DNA of 22,460 nt, from the IMG/VR virus record IMGVR_UViG_3300025840_000280, positions 1-22,460 of that record; one strand, written 5' to 3'. The stretch is from a virus. Positions 1-7,378 of this stretch are shown here, piece after piece. The notes beneath the pieces are model-generated. The model was not told the origin of the DNA. It worked only from the letters and a program-made list of their open reading frames with translations, and made no database searches. The first letter of the stretch is position 1, and every line of letters starts with the position of its first letter. Made by a program: the position numbers and the translations under genes.

Positions 1-1
1 A

Positions 2-280
2 GAGCTTGTAGGTCATTCTCATAAGGAAGGAGCTGCAAAGTTTATAAATGATTTTGAGCAATGGAAGCTAGAGATTGATAATCCTCTCCCTACTTCTAAA
101 GAGACTTGGGACTACCAGGCATCTCACATCCAGAATCTTGAAGTTAAGGTAGTGGCAGCAGCTAACTTAATTAAACAGAGTCGTAAGACAATCGAAGAGC
201 TTCGAGATTTTATTGGAGAACAGATTGAGCTCATTGCAAAACTTGAAAAAGAGAATGAGGACTTAAAGTCGAATGTTTGA
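2..280 (+). CDS. C-terminal part of an unknown coiled-coil protein (5' end outside window)
   Basis: The reading frame is open from the left edge to a TGA at 278-280 and gives 92 residues, so the true start lies upstream. The second half is helical and charged, with spaced Leu/Ile residues (for example IEELRDFIGEQIELIAKL) that look like a coiled coil ending in ELKSNV. I do not recognise a family. Its stop overlaps the start of the 30-residue ORF at 273, and the next two junctions also overlap, so it seems to lead a translationally coupled run of small genes before the fibre genes. A small structural or chaperone-like phage protein is possible. No function is assigned. Confidence 0.6.
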   Translation, partial: ELVGHSHKEGAAKFINDFEQWKLEIDNPLPTSKETWDYQASHIQNLEVKVVAAANLIKQSRKTIEELRDFIGEQIELIAKLEKENEDLKSNV

Positions 281-365
281 AAAGCTTATCCATATTTTTA
301 TTGATGTCATTTTAGTAGCTTCTTTTGTGCAAGCTTTTGCTCTCCTCCTGGAGGCTATTAAGTGA
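273..365 (+). CDS. Small single-span membrane protein (30 aa), unknown
   Basis: An ATG at 273 opens 30 codons ending in TGA at 363-365. A purine-rich GAGG at 257-260 lies upstream. The product starts MFEKLIHIFIDVILVASF and is almost entirely hydrophobic from residue 5 to 26, with charges only at the two ends (EK near the start, E..K at the end), consistent with one membrane helix. It overlaps the stop of the upstream frame and its own stop overlaps the GTG start at 362, so both junctions suit coupled translation. Tiny phage membrane proteins include holin-like and spanin-like proteins, but nothing here proves a lysis role. It could also be only a coupling leader. Confidence 0.5.
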   Translation: MFEKLIHIFIDVILVASFVQAFALLLEAIK

Positions 366-697
366 AAAGACTAGCTGCTCGGACGGATCATAAACCTAAC
401 GATACTCATGATCATTCAGAAATTACAGCTTCAGATGTAACTGTTTCAGGACAAGAGAAACGAGGACTAGACAGCTATATTTTAGGTGGAACGGTCAATG
501 CCATACCTTTAAATAGTGGTTCAATTATTGAGGGTATTTCTTATGACTATCTCTATATTGATCGCCCGGACAATGTGACAGAGATTTACACTTATAGAAT
601 TGGTGGTCCAACTGGCGAAGTACAGGCTTTAGTTCGTGCCACTTACACGTCTGGCTCAGAGAAATATTTACAAAGCATTGAGAGGTTAGACCTATGA
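362..697 (+). CDS. Small phage protein of the fibre region (111 aa), unknown
   Basis: The start is GTG at 362, preceded by a strong GGAGG (350-354) and overlapping the TGA of the preceding ORF (GTGA). The first 45 residues are polar and charged with several His (DHKPNDTHDHSE). The rest alternates hydrophobic and polar residues as in a beta-sandwich, with a final block IGGPTGEVQALVRATYTS. That closing pattern resembles small proteins I remember next to phage fibre genes, but I cannot name a family. The next gene starts within its stop (ATGA). A minor virion or fibre-assembly protein is the likeliest role, by position only. Confidence 0.6.
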   Translation: MKRLAARTDHKPNDTHDHSEITASDVTVSGQEKRGLDSYILGGTVNAIPLNSGSIIEGISYDYLYIDRPDNVTEIYTYRIGGPTGEVQALVRATYTSGSEKYLQSIERLDL

Positions 698-873
698 GGC
701 TTGTTTTTGATTTTATCAAAGGGATAGTGACAACTGGCAACAATGAGGTGATCATAGAGTCAACGAATGACGGCACCTTTGACTTTGACACAGTGGAGAG
801 TGGGGATATTACAATTGATCTGGGTGACAGGGAGTCGGTTGGCTCATCTGCAGATTATGGAAACAGGATTTAG
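694..873 (+). CDS. Small beta-rich phage protein (59 aa), unknown
   Basis: An ATG at 694 overlaps the TGA of the preceding gene (ATGA), and the frame ends with TAG at 871-873, three bases before the next ATG. An AGAGG at 681-685 gives a reasonable ribosome site. The 59 residues are acidic and rich in Thr, Gly, Asp and Ile with an alternating pattern (VIIESTNDGTFDFDTVESG, then DITIDLGDR), suggesting beta strands. There is no signal peptide or membrane segment. It resembles no family I can name. Tight packing between fibre-region genes makes it likely to be translated despite its size. Confidence 0.55.
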   Translation: MRLVFDFIKGIVTTGNNEVIIESTNDGTFDFDTVESGDITIDLGDRESVGSSADYGNRI

Positions 874-876
874 TAA

Positions 877-1278
877 ATGGCTATCCTCCGAGTCCCCAAA
901 ATAACAACACTGGCAAGAAAAGAGTTTATTTTTTTAGAGGCAGAAATTGTGTTTGATACTGATTTAGGTATTTTTTTTGGTGGAGATGGCGTCACAAAGG
1001 GCGGTATAGAACTCGGTAGCCAGGGTGGTATCAGGATTTTTCAGGAAACATTTGCTGTTACACAAGACAACATTGATAGCGGATTATTGGTTCTTGCAAG
1101 GCAGCCTATTTCGCCTAGCACGACCTCTTTAGTTCCAATTGGTGGACCTCCACAAGTTTATGGTGTTGATTTTGAAGTTATTAATGACACCGTTAGCTTT
1201 AGTGGTTTGGGTTTAGAAAATTTTTTAGAAGTTGGCGAAAAGTTAATTATAACCTATTCGTCGTTGCCAAATATTTAG
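877..1278 (+). CDS. Phage structural protein with tail-fibre/Mtd_N-type N-terminal domain (133 aa)
   Basis: Residues 3-45 carry a pattern I know from the N-termini of many phage fibres and receptor-binding proteins (Mtd_N / hyaluronate-lyase N-terminal type): a short strand RVPKITTLARK, then EAEIVFDTDLGIFFGGDGVT, equivalent to the usual 'GELVYDTDTxxLYIGDGVT'. In such proteins this domain joins the fibre to the virion. Residues 65-133 are a beta-rich tail ending in GEKLIITYSSL, which resembles the C-terminal end of the next protein. The gene is short, with no C-type-lectin display domain, so it could be an adaptor rather than the receptor-binding tip. The ribosome site before the ATG is weak (AGGAT). 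Confidence 0.7.
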   Translation: MAILRVPKITTLARKEFIFLEAEIVFDTDLGIFFGGDGVTKGGIELGSQGGIRIFQETFAVTQDNIDSGLLVLARQPISPSTTSLVPIGGPPQVYGVDFEVINDTVSFSGLGLENFLEVGEKLIITYSSLPNI

Positions 1279-1287
1279 GGGGTAAAT

Positions 1288-2904
1288 ATGGCTACACAAA
1301 TTAAAAAGAAGTACATTGAAAACGATGGGATTGACGGCTTAAAGCTATTATTGCTTGCTGGTCAAACGATCAGAAGATTAAAAGAAGATGGCACAGAACA
1401 AGACGTCATTGCTTACTTAGAAGGTTTGGTAAGTGATGAAAGTTCCAGAGCTGTCCTTGCCGAGTCTGGTCTTGATACCAGAATCACTGAGCTTGAAGCG
1501 CAAGTCGGTAGTGATCTACAAGCTGCTATTACTCAGCTAGAGCAAGACATCCAAGCAGAGGCAACATTAAGAGCTTCTGAAATTACTAGAGTTGAAGGTC
1601 TTATCTCAGACATGGACGCTGCCTACAAAGCGGCTGATCAAAACCTTGCCGATCAAATTTCTGGCTTACAAGGTGCTGGTAATGTTGTTTTTGAGGACAA
1701 TGCTGCTGTTTATGCTGACGGTACGGCTCCAGTTTCAGAGCCCTCTGGTCAAGATGGCTGGTATTACAAAAATGACGGTCAGAACATTGGTTCTGGTGGC
1801 GCAGACAAAATTAACTGGTATTTCTTTGACGGAAGTGTACAGACAGAAACTATTGGTTCGGCTCTAACTGGTTATGCCGTTGGTGAAATTAAAGGGACTG
1901 AGCCTTTTCACATGGCACTTTACACTTTCCCTCAAGGCGATGGTAATGACGCTGGTTCTTGGTATAGATCAAGAATGGTTTATGTTCCAGCAAATGGATC
2001 ATACGAGCAAAACAAAAAATACCTTTTTGTAACAAACTTAGAGGAGACACCAGCAAGTCTTTACCCTGACCTTGAAAGAGTTGAGATGGTTCTTTCTCCA
2101 ATTTCAACTGTTGGTCCACAAGATCCAAGCGAACAAATTCTTACTGCTTCACTAGGAACTAATTCAGTGGCTCAACAAAACAGCGTCGAGGTTCTAGTTA
2201 ACAATGTCGGTTACGTTTCAAGCGTTAACGGTGTTGTCGATACTAGGTATGAAATCAGAGGCGACTTTACCCTTGCTGGAATTAAGGAATCTCTAAGCGA
2301 AGAAGAGTTTAAAAGACAATCTGAAGACGAGAGAGTTCTTAGCGAGTCAAAGTCTTACACAGATACAAAAGTTTCTGAGCTTGTAGACTCTGCTCCTGAA
2401 GCCCTTAACACTCTTAAAGAGCTATCGGACGCTCTTGGAAGCGATGAAAACTTTGCTACAACTGTTGCCAACAACATCGGTCAAGTAGATGCCAAGATTG
2501 ACTCTGAAGCCGCAAGACTTGAAGGCTTAGTAAATGCAGAAGAAAGTGAAAGAATCGCTGCTGACTCTACACTTCAAGGAAACATCAATGCAGAGCAAAC
2601 TGCTCGTATTGCTGCCGACTCAGCACTAAGTGCAAGAGTTGACATCCTTGAGGCTAAGCCAGAGCTTCAATTTTCAACAATAAAATACACCGCTCTTGAG
2701 GGCGATACTTTTATTGACCTTGATGTTGAAGCCGATAAGATTCTTTCTGCCTTTGTCGGTAGACTTGGAATCCACGAGGATCAAGACTTTTCGGTAAGCG
2801 TTGTAGAAGGGAAAACAAGAATGACTTTTATTAACTCACTCGCCGCTGGAGGCAATGAGCAAGTAGAAGCAGGCGACGTTTTCCATATAACGTACGTAAG
2901 CTAA
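1288..2904 (+). CDS. Tail-fibre-like structural protein with coiled coils (538 aa)
   Basis: A strong AGGGGG ribosome site precedes ATG 1288. Residues about 40-125 are coiled coil with repeats such as LEQDIQAEATLRASEITRVE. Residues about 135-240 form a Gly/Trp/Tyr-rich globular domain (DGWYYKN, KINWYFFDGS, AGSWYRSRMVY) resembling a domain I remember in marine phage fibres. Residues about 345-395 hold the fibre motif SAPEALNTLKELSDALG, followed by more coiled coil with two ESERIAADS/QTARIAADS repeats (about 425-455). The C-terminal 80 residues are beta-rich and end GDVFHITYVS, like the end of the preceding protein. The likely role is a trimeric fibre or fibre-attachment protein in host binding. 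Glycine codons are mainly GGT/GGC, unlike the downstream genes. Confidence 0.75.
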   Translation: MATQIKKKYIENDGIDGLKLLLLAGQTIRRLKEDGTEQDVIAYLEGLVSDESSRAVLAESGLDTRITELEAQVGSDLQAAITQLEQDIQAEATLRASEITRVEGLISDMDAAYKAADQNLADQISGLQGAGNVVFEDNAAVYADGTAPVSEPSGQDGWYYKNDGQNIGSGGADKINWYFFDGSVQTETIGSALTGYAVGEIKGTEPFHMALYTFPQGDGNDAGSWYRSRMVYVPANGSYEQNKKYLFVTNLEETPASLYPDLERVEMVLSPISTVGPQDPSEQILTASLGTNSVAQQNSVEVLVNNVGYVSSVNGVVDTRYEIRGDFTLAGIKESLSEEEFKRQSEDERVLSESKSYTDTKVSELVDSAPEALNTLKELSDALGSDENFATTVANNIGQVDAKIDSEAARLEGLVNAEESERIAADSTLQGNINAEQTARIAADSALSARVDILEAKPELQFSTIKYTALEGDTFIDLDVEADKILSAFVGRLGIHEDQDFSVSVVEGKTRMTFINSLAAGGNEQVEAGDVFHITYVS

Positions 2905-2910
2905 TTTAGC

Positions 2911-2940
2911 GGGGAGGGCAACCTCCCCATTTATTTAATA
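2911..2940 (+). terminator. Hairpin terminator after the fibre module
   Basis: GGGGAGG (2911-2917) pairs perfectly with CCTCCCC (2922-2928) around a GCAA tetraloop of the stable GNRA type. It is followed by the T/A-rich ATTTATTTAATA and, a little later, a run of seven T at 2945-2951 before the terminase start. The position between the fibre stop and the terminase gene fits an intrinsic terminator. The immediate T tract is imperfect, so termination may be partial. Confidence 0.6.
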
Positions 2941-2954
2941 AGGTATTTTTTTAA

Positions 2955-4418
2955 ATGATGTCTGGATCTACAGCTCTTATAAAGATTAGACAATGGAGAG
3001 AAGATCCTGTTTCTTTTGTTAGAGATAACTTCAGAGTTATTCCTGATAAGTGGCAAGAGAAAGCTCTTAGAGCTTTTGCTTCAGGTGACAGAGAAAAGAT
3101 CAGAATATCCTTACAAGCTTGTGCTGGTCCAGGAAAGTCTGCAGTCTTAGCATGGTGCGGATGGAACTTCTTAAGCTGCTATGGTGAGAAAGGAGAGCAT
3201 CCTAAAGGAGCTTGCGTATCTGTAACGTGGGATAACCTTAAAGATAACTTATGGGTAGAGCTTGCTAAGTGGCAAAATCTCTCACCTTATTTATCAGGAG
3301 CTTTTACCTGGACTCAATCTCGGATCTTCGCTAATGACCATAAGGAAACTTGGTTTTTATCAGCAAGATCATTTCCAAAAACAGCAGATCCTGAGACTCT
3401 TGGTAAGACGTTATCAGGTATTCACTCAAAATATGTTTTATTCTTAGTAGACGAATCTGGAGATATTCCAGTCCAGATCTCTAAAGCAGCAGAGCAAGCA
3501 GTAGGTGAGACAATAGCTCGAGGAGGCTTTGTTAAAGTACTTCAAGCAGGAAATCCTATCAGCTTAGACGGTATGTTATATGCTGCATCAACGTCAAAAA
3601 ATTGGCACGTCATACGAATTACTGGAGATCCAGATGACAAAGAGAGATCTCCACGTATCGATATTGAATGGGCTCGACAGCAAATAGAAGAATATGGAGC
3701 TGATGATCCCTGGGTAGCGTCCTATATTCTAGGTCATTTCCCTGAATCTTCATTACAATCGCTACTCTCCCTCCAGGAAGTAGAGACAGCTATGGAGAGG
3801 ACATTAAAAGATAGTGATTACAAGTATTCACAAAAGAGACTTGGAGTCGATGTCGCTAGAGGAGGGATGGACTCTACGATAATCTTTCCTCGTCAAGGTC
3901 TTGCAGCTTTTAAATACTCTAGGATGAGAAATGCTAATGGTCCTGAAATAGCAGCAAGAGTGGTAGGAGCTAAAGCTAGATGGTCATCTGAGATGGAATT
4001 TATTGATGATACTGGAGGCTTTGGTGGATCAGTTATTGACTCATTAATGTTGGCTGGACACAATCCTACAGGAATACACTTTGCTGGTAAAGCTACAGAT
4101 CCTAGATATTTCAATAAAAGATCTGAGATGTGGCTAAAGATGGCTGAGTGGGTTAAACGTGGAGGAGCTCTTCCTAAGTGCAATCAACTTAAAAAAGAGT
4201 TAATTTCTGTCCAATACTTTCTTAAAAATGGTAAGTTAGCTCTAGAAGAAAAAGACCAAGTAAAGAAAAGACTAGGCTTTTCTCCAGATATTGCTGATGC
4301 TCTAGCTCTAACCTTTGCAATGGATGACATGCCAGCAGCAGACGAGTTTGAGTACATCAGAAAGATGAACGGAGAAAATCGTTTAGAATCGGAGTATGAT
4401 CCTTTTGCAAACATTTGA
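2955..4418 (+). CDS. terL: Terminase large subunit (ATPase and nuclease, 487 aa)
   Basis: This is the motor that pumps DNA into the prohead and cuts the concatemer. The N-terminal ATPase half shows a Walker A loop ACAGPGKSA (residues 55-63, Lys61) and a Walker B strand YVLFLVDESGD (residues 160-170) with the acidic pair Asp166-Glu167. The C-terminal RNase H-like nuclease half shows LGVDVARGGMDST (296-308, Asp299), FIDDTGG (349-355, Asp351/352) and SPDIADALALTFA (443-455), the three acidic clusters expected for metal binding. The length is normal for the family. Two consecutive ATGs (2955, 2958) are possible starts after AAGG. Its 3' end overlaps the next gene. No small subunit is visible directly upstream, where a terminator and fibre gene lie instead. 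Confidence 0.95.
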   Translation: MMSGSTALIKIRQWREDPVSFVRDNFRVIPDKWQEKALRAFASGDREKIRISLQACAGPGKSAVLAWCGWNFLSCYGEKGEHPKGACVSVTWDNLKDNLWVELAKWQNLSPYLSGAFTWTQSRIFANDHKETWFLSARSFPKTADPETLGKTLSGIHSKYVLFLVDESGDIPVQISKAAEQAVGETIARGGFVKVLQAGNPISLDGMLYAASTSKNWHVIRITGDPDDKERSPRIDIEWARQQIEEYGADDPWVASYILGHFPESSLQSLLSLQEVETAMERTLKDSDYKYSQKRLGVDVARGGMDSTIIFPRQGLAAFKYSRMRNANGPEIAARVVGAKARWSSEMEFIDDTGGFGGSVIDSLMLAGHNPTGIHFAGKATDPRYFNKRSEMWLKMAEWVKRGGALPKCNQLKKELISVQYFLKNGKLALEEKDQVKKRLGFSPDIADALALTFAMDDMPAADEFEYIRKMNGENRLESEYDPFANI

Positions 4419-4854
4419 CTACGAATACGCATTAGAAGATTTCCATTTATTTTACCCTCATGCCATTGAGCTATTTAAAGAGCATCATAGAGAAGTTGAT
4501 CTATTTGGTGCGTCATTAGATATTGATGTACATATGTATCGACGTATGCAAGATGCCGATGCTTTAAAAGTATTCACTGTAAGAGAGTGGGGAAGGCTGA
4601 TAGGCTACTGCGCTTTCTTCCTTTACCCTCATTGTCATCATAAGACTAGCATCCACGCTAAACAAGATGTACTATTTATAAAGAAAGACAAAAGAGGAAA
4701 AGGCTTGTCTTTTTTGAAGTACTGTGAATCTCAGCTAAAAGATATGGGAGTACAGGTTATACATCAATCTGTACCCTGCCAAAATGACTGGAGCAAAGTA
4801 CTTGAATACTTAAAATACGAGAAGTTAGAGATAACCTATATTAGGAGATTGTAA
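4396..4854 (+). CDS. GNAT-fold acetyltransferase-like phage protein (152 aa)
   Basis: The central segment DVLFIKKDKRGKGLSFLKYCESQL (split here as DVLFIKKDKRGKG, residues 91-103, plus the following helix) looks like GNAT motif A: a beta strand, the R-G-x-G acetyl-CoA loop, then a helix. The strand VQVIHQSVP follows. In podoviruses related to T7 and BPP-1 a GNAT-like protein often sits beside the connector genes, sometimes called internal virion protein A; enzymatic activity is often unproven. The annotated ATG at 4396 lies only one base after GGAG (4391-4394), too close for a good ribosome site. The in-frame TTG at 4405, ten bases after GGAG, may be the true start. Its stop overlaps the next start (TAATG). 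Confidence 0.75.
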   Translation: MILLQTFDYEYALEDFHLFYPHAIELFKEHHREVDLFGASLDIDVHMYRRMQDADALKVFTVREWGRLIGYCAFFLYPHCHHKTSIHAKQDVLFIKKDKRGKGLSFLKYCESQLKDMGVQVIHQSVPCQNDWSKVLEYLKYEKLEITYIRRL

Positions 4855-5324
4855 TGAGCGGTGGTGGAAATCCTTTCGAGTCAGCAATTGAGGATATCAA
4901 AAATGTTACAAAATCTGCTGAATCAGCAGTTAAAGTAGCTTCTGCAATATTTAATCCTACAGCAGCAGCAGCTAAGGGAGTGACCAAAGCTTTTGGAGGT
5001 AAGGGGGATTTTGTCTTCGATCCAGTAGGTACTACAGCAGCAGAAACTGGAGAGGCATTGGTAGATAAACCAAAAGCTGCAAAAGAAGAAGCTAAAAGAA
5101 TTGCAGGAGAGACAGCAGCAGCACAGCGAAAAATGATGTCAGATATTGAATCTAGACAAAGACAAGAAGGAGCAGAGTCAGAAGCTTCTGAAGCTTTGCT
5201 CAAAGCTAGAGCACGTCAAAGACGAAGATCTAGGACTACTGGTAGGGAATCTACAATTTTAAGTCAATCTCTCGGAGGAGTCGGAGGAGATTCTGGAGGG
5301 AGAAAAGGTTTATTAGGACTGTAA
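4854..5324 (+). CDS. Small virion-associated protein upstream of the portal (156 aa)
   Basis: The ATG shares its first base with the stop of the upstream gene (TAATG) and has an AGGAG ribosome site. The N-terminus begins MSGGGNPFESAIED. Residues about 20-50 are Ala-rich and helical, residues about 75-125 are a charged coiled coil, and then comes a basic stretch RARQRRRSRTTGRE. The end, ESTILSQSLGGVGG followed by GRKGLLGL, matches a recurring C-terminal signature ('RSTIL...GRKTLLG') that I remember in proteins next to head-tail connector genes of this phage type. That suggests a minor virion or internal protein. The precise role is not established. Confidence 0.65.
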   Translation: MSGGGNPFESAIEDIKNVTKSAESAVKVASAIFNPTAAAAKGVTKAFGGKGDFVFDPVGTTAAETGEALVDKPKAAKEEAKRIAGETAAAQRKMMSDIESRQRQEGAESEASEALLKARARQRRRSRTTGRESTILSQSLGGVGGDSGGRKGLLGL

Positions 5325-5325
5325 C

Positions 5326-7074
5326 ATGATGGAATATGGATACAATTACAATAGTGCTTTGTCTAAACGTCAAAGACTAGATGTAATTGAAGCTCAGCTT
5401 AGAAATGAAAGGACAAGCTTTCGCAATTATTGGAGGGAGCTATCTGACTATATTCTTCCAAGAAGAGGTAGATTTTTTGTATCTGATGTTAATGATGGTC
5501 AGAATAAAAGATCTATGATCATTGATGCTACAGCAAGCATGGCAGCTAGGACCTTATCATCAGGTATGATGACAGGAGTTACTTCTCCTGCTCGTCAATG
5601 GTTTAAGCTTACAACATCTGAAGAAGACCTTAACGAACAGCCCGACGTAAAAGCCTACCTCAAAGATGTAGGCGATAAGATTAGAATGACTTTTCTAAAG
5701 TCGAATCTATATAACGTACTTCCTACTTTGTATGCGGATCTAGGAACTTTTGGGACTGGATGTATTTTCATGGAAGAAGACTTTGAAAGTACTGTTAATT
5801 TTATCTCCTTTCCTATCGGCTCATTTATGATTGCTAATGATAAAAGAGGAAAGGTATCAGTATTTTTTAGAGAATTTCAGATGACTGTGCGTCAAATTGT
5901 GGACAAGTTTGGACGTACTAATCCTAATGATCCTACATTTATTGACTGGTCTAATATTTCAGATGCTGTCAAAAATCAGTACATGAAACATCAGCATGAG
6001 ACTCAGGTAGATATTTGTCATTTTATTCTACCTAATGAGCAGTACTCTCCTAATAAGATGGAGTCTAAGTTTAAAAGATATCAGTCTCTTTACTATGAGA
6101 AAGGAATCTCATCGACTAATAACTCTTCAAGTTATGCAATGTCATATCCTGATAAATTCCTATCTGAGAAAGGTTACGATTTTTTTCCAGTAATGGCTGT
6201 CAGGTGGGAAGTGGCAGGAGAAGATACTTACGGTACTAACTGTCCAGGTATGGTATCTCTTGGAGATGTTAAACAGCTACAGCTTGCAGAGAAGAGAATA
6301 GCTGCAGCTCTAGATCAAAAGGTCAAGCCATCTATGGTAGGACCTACATCCCTTAAAAATGCTAAAGCTTCTATTCTTCCTGGAGACATTACGTATCTTG
6401 ATGAGAGAGAAGGTACTCGAGGATTTAGAAGACTGTTTGAGATTGACTTTGATATTAGAGAGCTTGAAGGCAAGCAAGAGCAAGTACGTATCAGAATATC
6501 TAAGGCTTTTTACGAAGACCTATTTCTTATGCTTGCAAATACAAACAGAAGACAAATTACTGCTAGAGAAGTTGAAGAGAGACATGAGGAAAAGCTACTA
6601 GCTCTTGGACCAGTCCTGGAAAGAATTAACCAGGATCTCCTAGATCCTCTAATCGAAAATACTTTTGCAATCATGGATAAGCAGGGAATACTACCCGAGC
6701 CTCCTGATAGCTTAGCAGGAAGAGAATATACTATTGAGTACGTGTCAGTTATGGCTCAAGCTCAAAAACTTGCTGGTATTGGCAACATCGAGCGCATGGC
6801 TGGTTTTGTTGCTCAAGTAGCAAGTCTAGATCCTTCAGTCATTAACAAGTTTGACATTGAAGAGGCTATAGAAGTCTATGGCGATCTAGTGGGAGTCGAT
6901 CCTAATTTAATTAAGAGTAAAGAAGAAGTGGAGGCAATCAAAGCGGAGCAAGCAGCCCAACAAGCTCAGATGCAGCAAATGGCAGCAGCGAGTGAAATGG
7001 TCAATGCAGGAAAAGCTTTGAGTGAAACCAAGATGGACGAGGACACAGCCCTTGCCCAGCTAATAGGAGGATAA
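5326..7074 (+). CDS. Portal protein (head-to-tail connector, 582 aa)
   Basis: This protein forms the ring at the capsid vertex through which DNA enters and leaves and to which the tail binds. It fits the podoviral head-to-tail connector family (Pfam Head-tail_con type) in length and pattern: an N-terminal helix with RNERTSFRNYWRELSDYILP (residues 27-46), the conserved SGMMTGVTSPARQWFKL (79-95), DLGTFGTGCIFMEED (138-152), the core VEERHEEKLLALGPVLERI and the following LLDPLIENTF. The C-terminus is Ala/Gln/Met-rich (EQAAQQAQMQQMAAASEM), as in many portals with a helical barrel. It starts at the first of two near-adjacent Met codons after a weak AGGA, two bases beyond the upstream stop. Confidence 0.93.
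   Translation: MMEYGYNYNSALSKRQRLDVIEAQLRNERTSFRNYWRELSDYILPRRGRFFVSDVNDGQNKRSMIIDATASMAARTLSSGMMTGVTSPARQWFKLTTSEEDLNEQPDVKAYLKDVGDKIRMTFLKSNLYNVLPTLYADLGTFGTGCIFMEEDFESTVNFISFPIGSFMIANDKRGKVSVFFREFQMTVRQIVDKFGRTNPNDPTFIDWSNISDAVKNQYMKHQHETQVDICHFILPNEQYSPNKMESKFKRYQSLYYEKGISSTNNSSSYAMSYPDKFLSEKGYDFFPVMAVRWEVAGEDTYGTNCPGMVSLGDVKQLQLAEKRIAAALDQKVKPSMVGPTSLKNAKASILPGDITYLDEREGTRGFRRLFEIDFDIRELEGKQEQVRIRISKAFYEDLFLMLANTNRRQITAREVEERHEEKLLALGPVLERINQDLLDPLIENTFAIMDKQGILPEPPDSLAGREYTIEYVSVMAQAQKLAGIGNIERMAGFVAQVASLDPSVINKFDIEEAIEVYGDLVGVDPNLIKSKEEVEAIKAEQAAQQAQMQQMAAASEMVNAGKALSETKMDEDTALAQLIGG
7065..7070 (+). promoter_or_regulatory. Ribosome binding site fixing a TTG start
   Basis: AGGAGG lies five bases before TTG 7076 and inside the end of the portal gene. 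An in-frame TAG at 7064-7066 rules out any start further upstream, and no ATG follows until the conserved domain is already under way, so TTG is the start codon. Confidence 0.75.
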
Positions 7075-7075
7075 C

Positions 7076-7378
7076 TTGGATATCTCGGACGAAAGGTTAG
7101 TCAAAGATTCAGAGCAGAAAGAGAAGGATCTCAGAAAGCAGCAATTGAATGACATCAAAACAGTCTTATCCAATAATTCAGGAAGAAGATTAGTCTGGAG
7201 ACTTATGGAGAGATGCGGAGTCTTTTCTTCAGTCTACAGTGAGACTCCTCCTACTATGGCTTATCTATCAGGACAGCAAGATCTTGGACACTTCATCATG
7301 GGAGAAATTGTAGAAGCAGATGAAAATCTTCTGCTAAAAATGATGAAAGATAACAAAAAAGGAGATCTTAATGTCTGA
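7076..7378 (+). CDS. Bbp19-like phage protein (100 aa)
   Basis: Residues about 25-92 follow a pattern I recognise as the Bbp19-like domain: LNDIKTVLSNNSGRRLVWRL, then ERCGVFSSVY, then a Gly/Gln step (YLSGQQDLGHFIMGEIVEA) and a closing helix ENLLLKMMK. The first 22 residues are charged and helical. In BPP-1-like phages this gene sits between the connector and scaffold genes, as here. Its molecular role is not known to me. The start is TTG with a strong ribosome site, and the 3' end overlaps the scaffold start by eight bases, suggesting coupled translation. Confidence 0.8.
   Translation: MDISDERLVKDSEQKEKDLRKQQLNDIKTVLSNNSGRRLVWRLMERCGVFSSVYSETPPTMAYLSGQQDLGHFIMGEIVEADENLLLKMMKDNKKGDLNV

Noticed and set aside
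525-791. Open frame on the - strand across the small fibre-region genes
   Set aside because: It lies opposite three coupled + strand genes, has no ribosome site that I can see, and its Ser/Leu/Cys-rich product resembles no protein.
1592-1867. Alternative + strand frame within the fibre gene
   Set aside because: It overlaps a coding frame with clear coiled-coil and fibre motifs and has no ribosome site; it is an out-of-frame shadow.
877-2904. Diversity-generating retroelement target, suggested by the BPP-1-like layout and an Mtd_N-like domain
   Set aside because: Neither fibre-region protein ends in a C-type-lectin variable region, and I see no template repeat or reverse transcriptase in the window.
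7345-7378. Programmed frameshift at the A-rich run before the scaffold gene
   Set aside because: The A run is followed by a normal ribosome site and ATG, and the eight-base overlap is explained by ordinary coupling.
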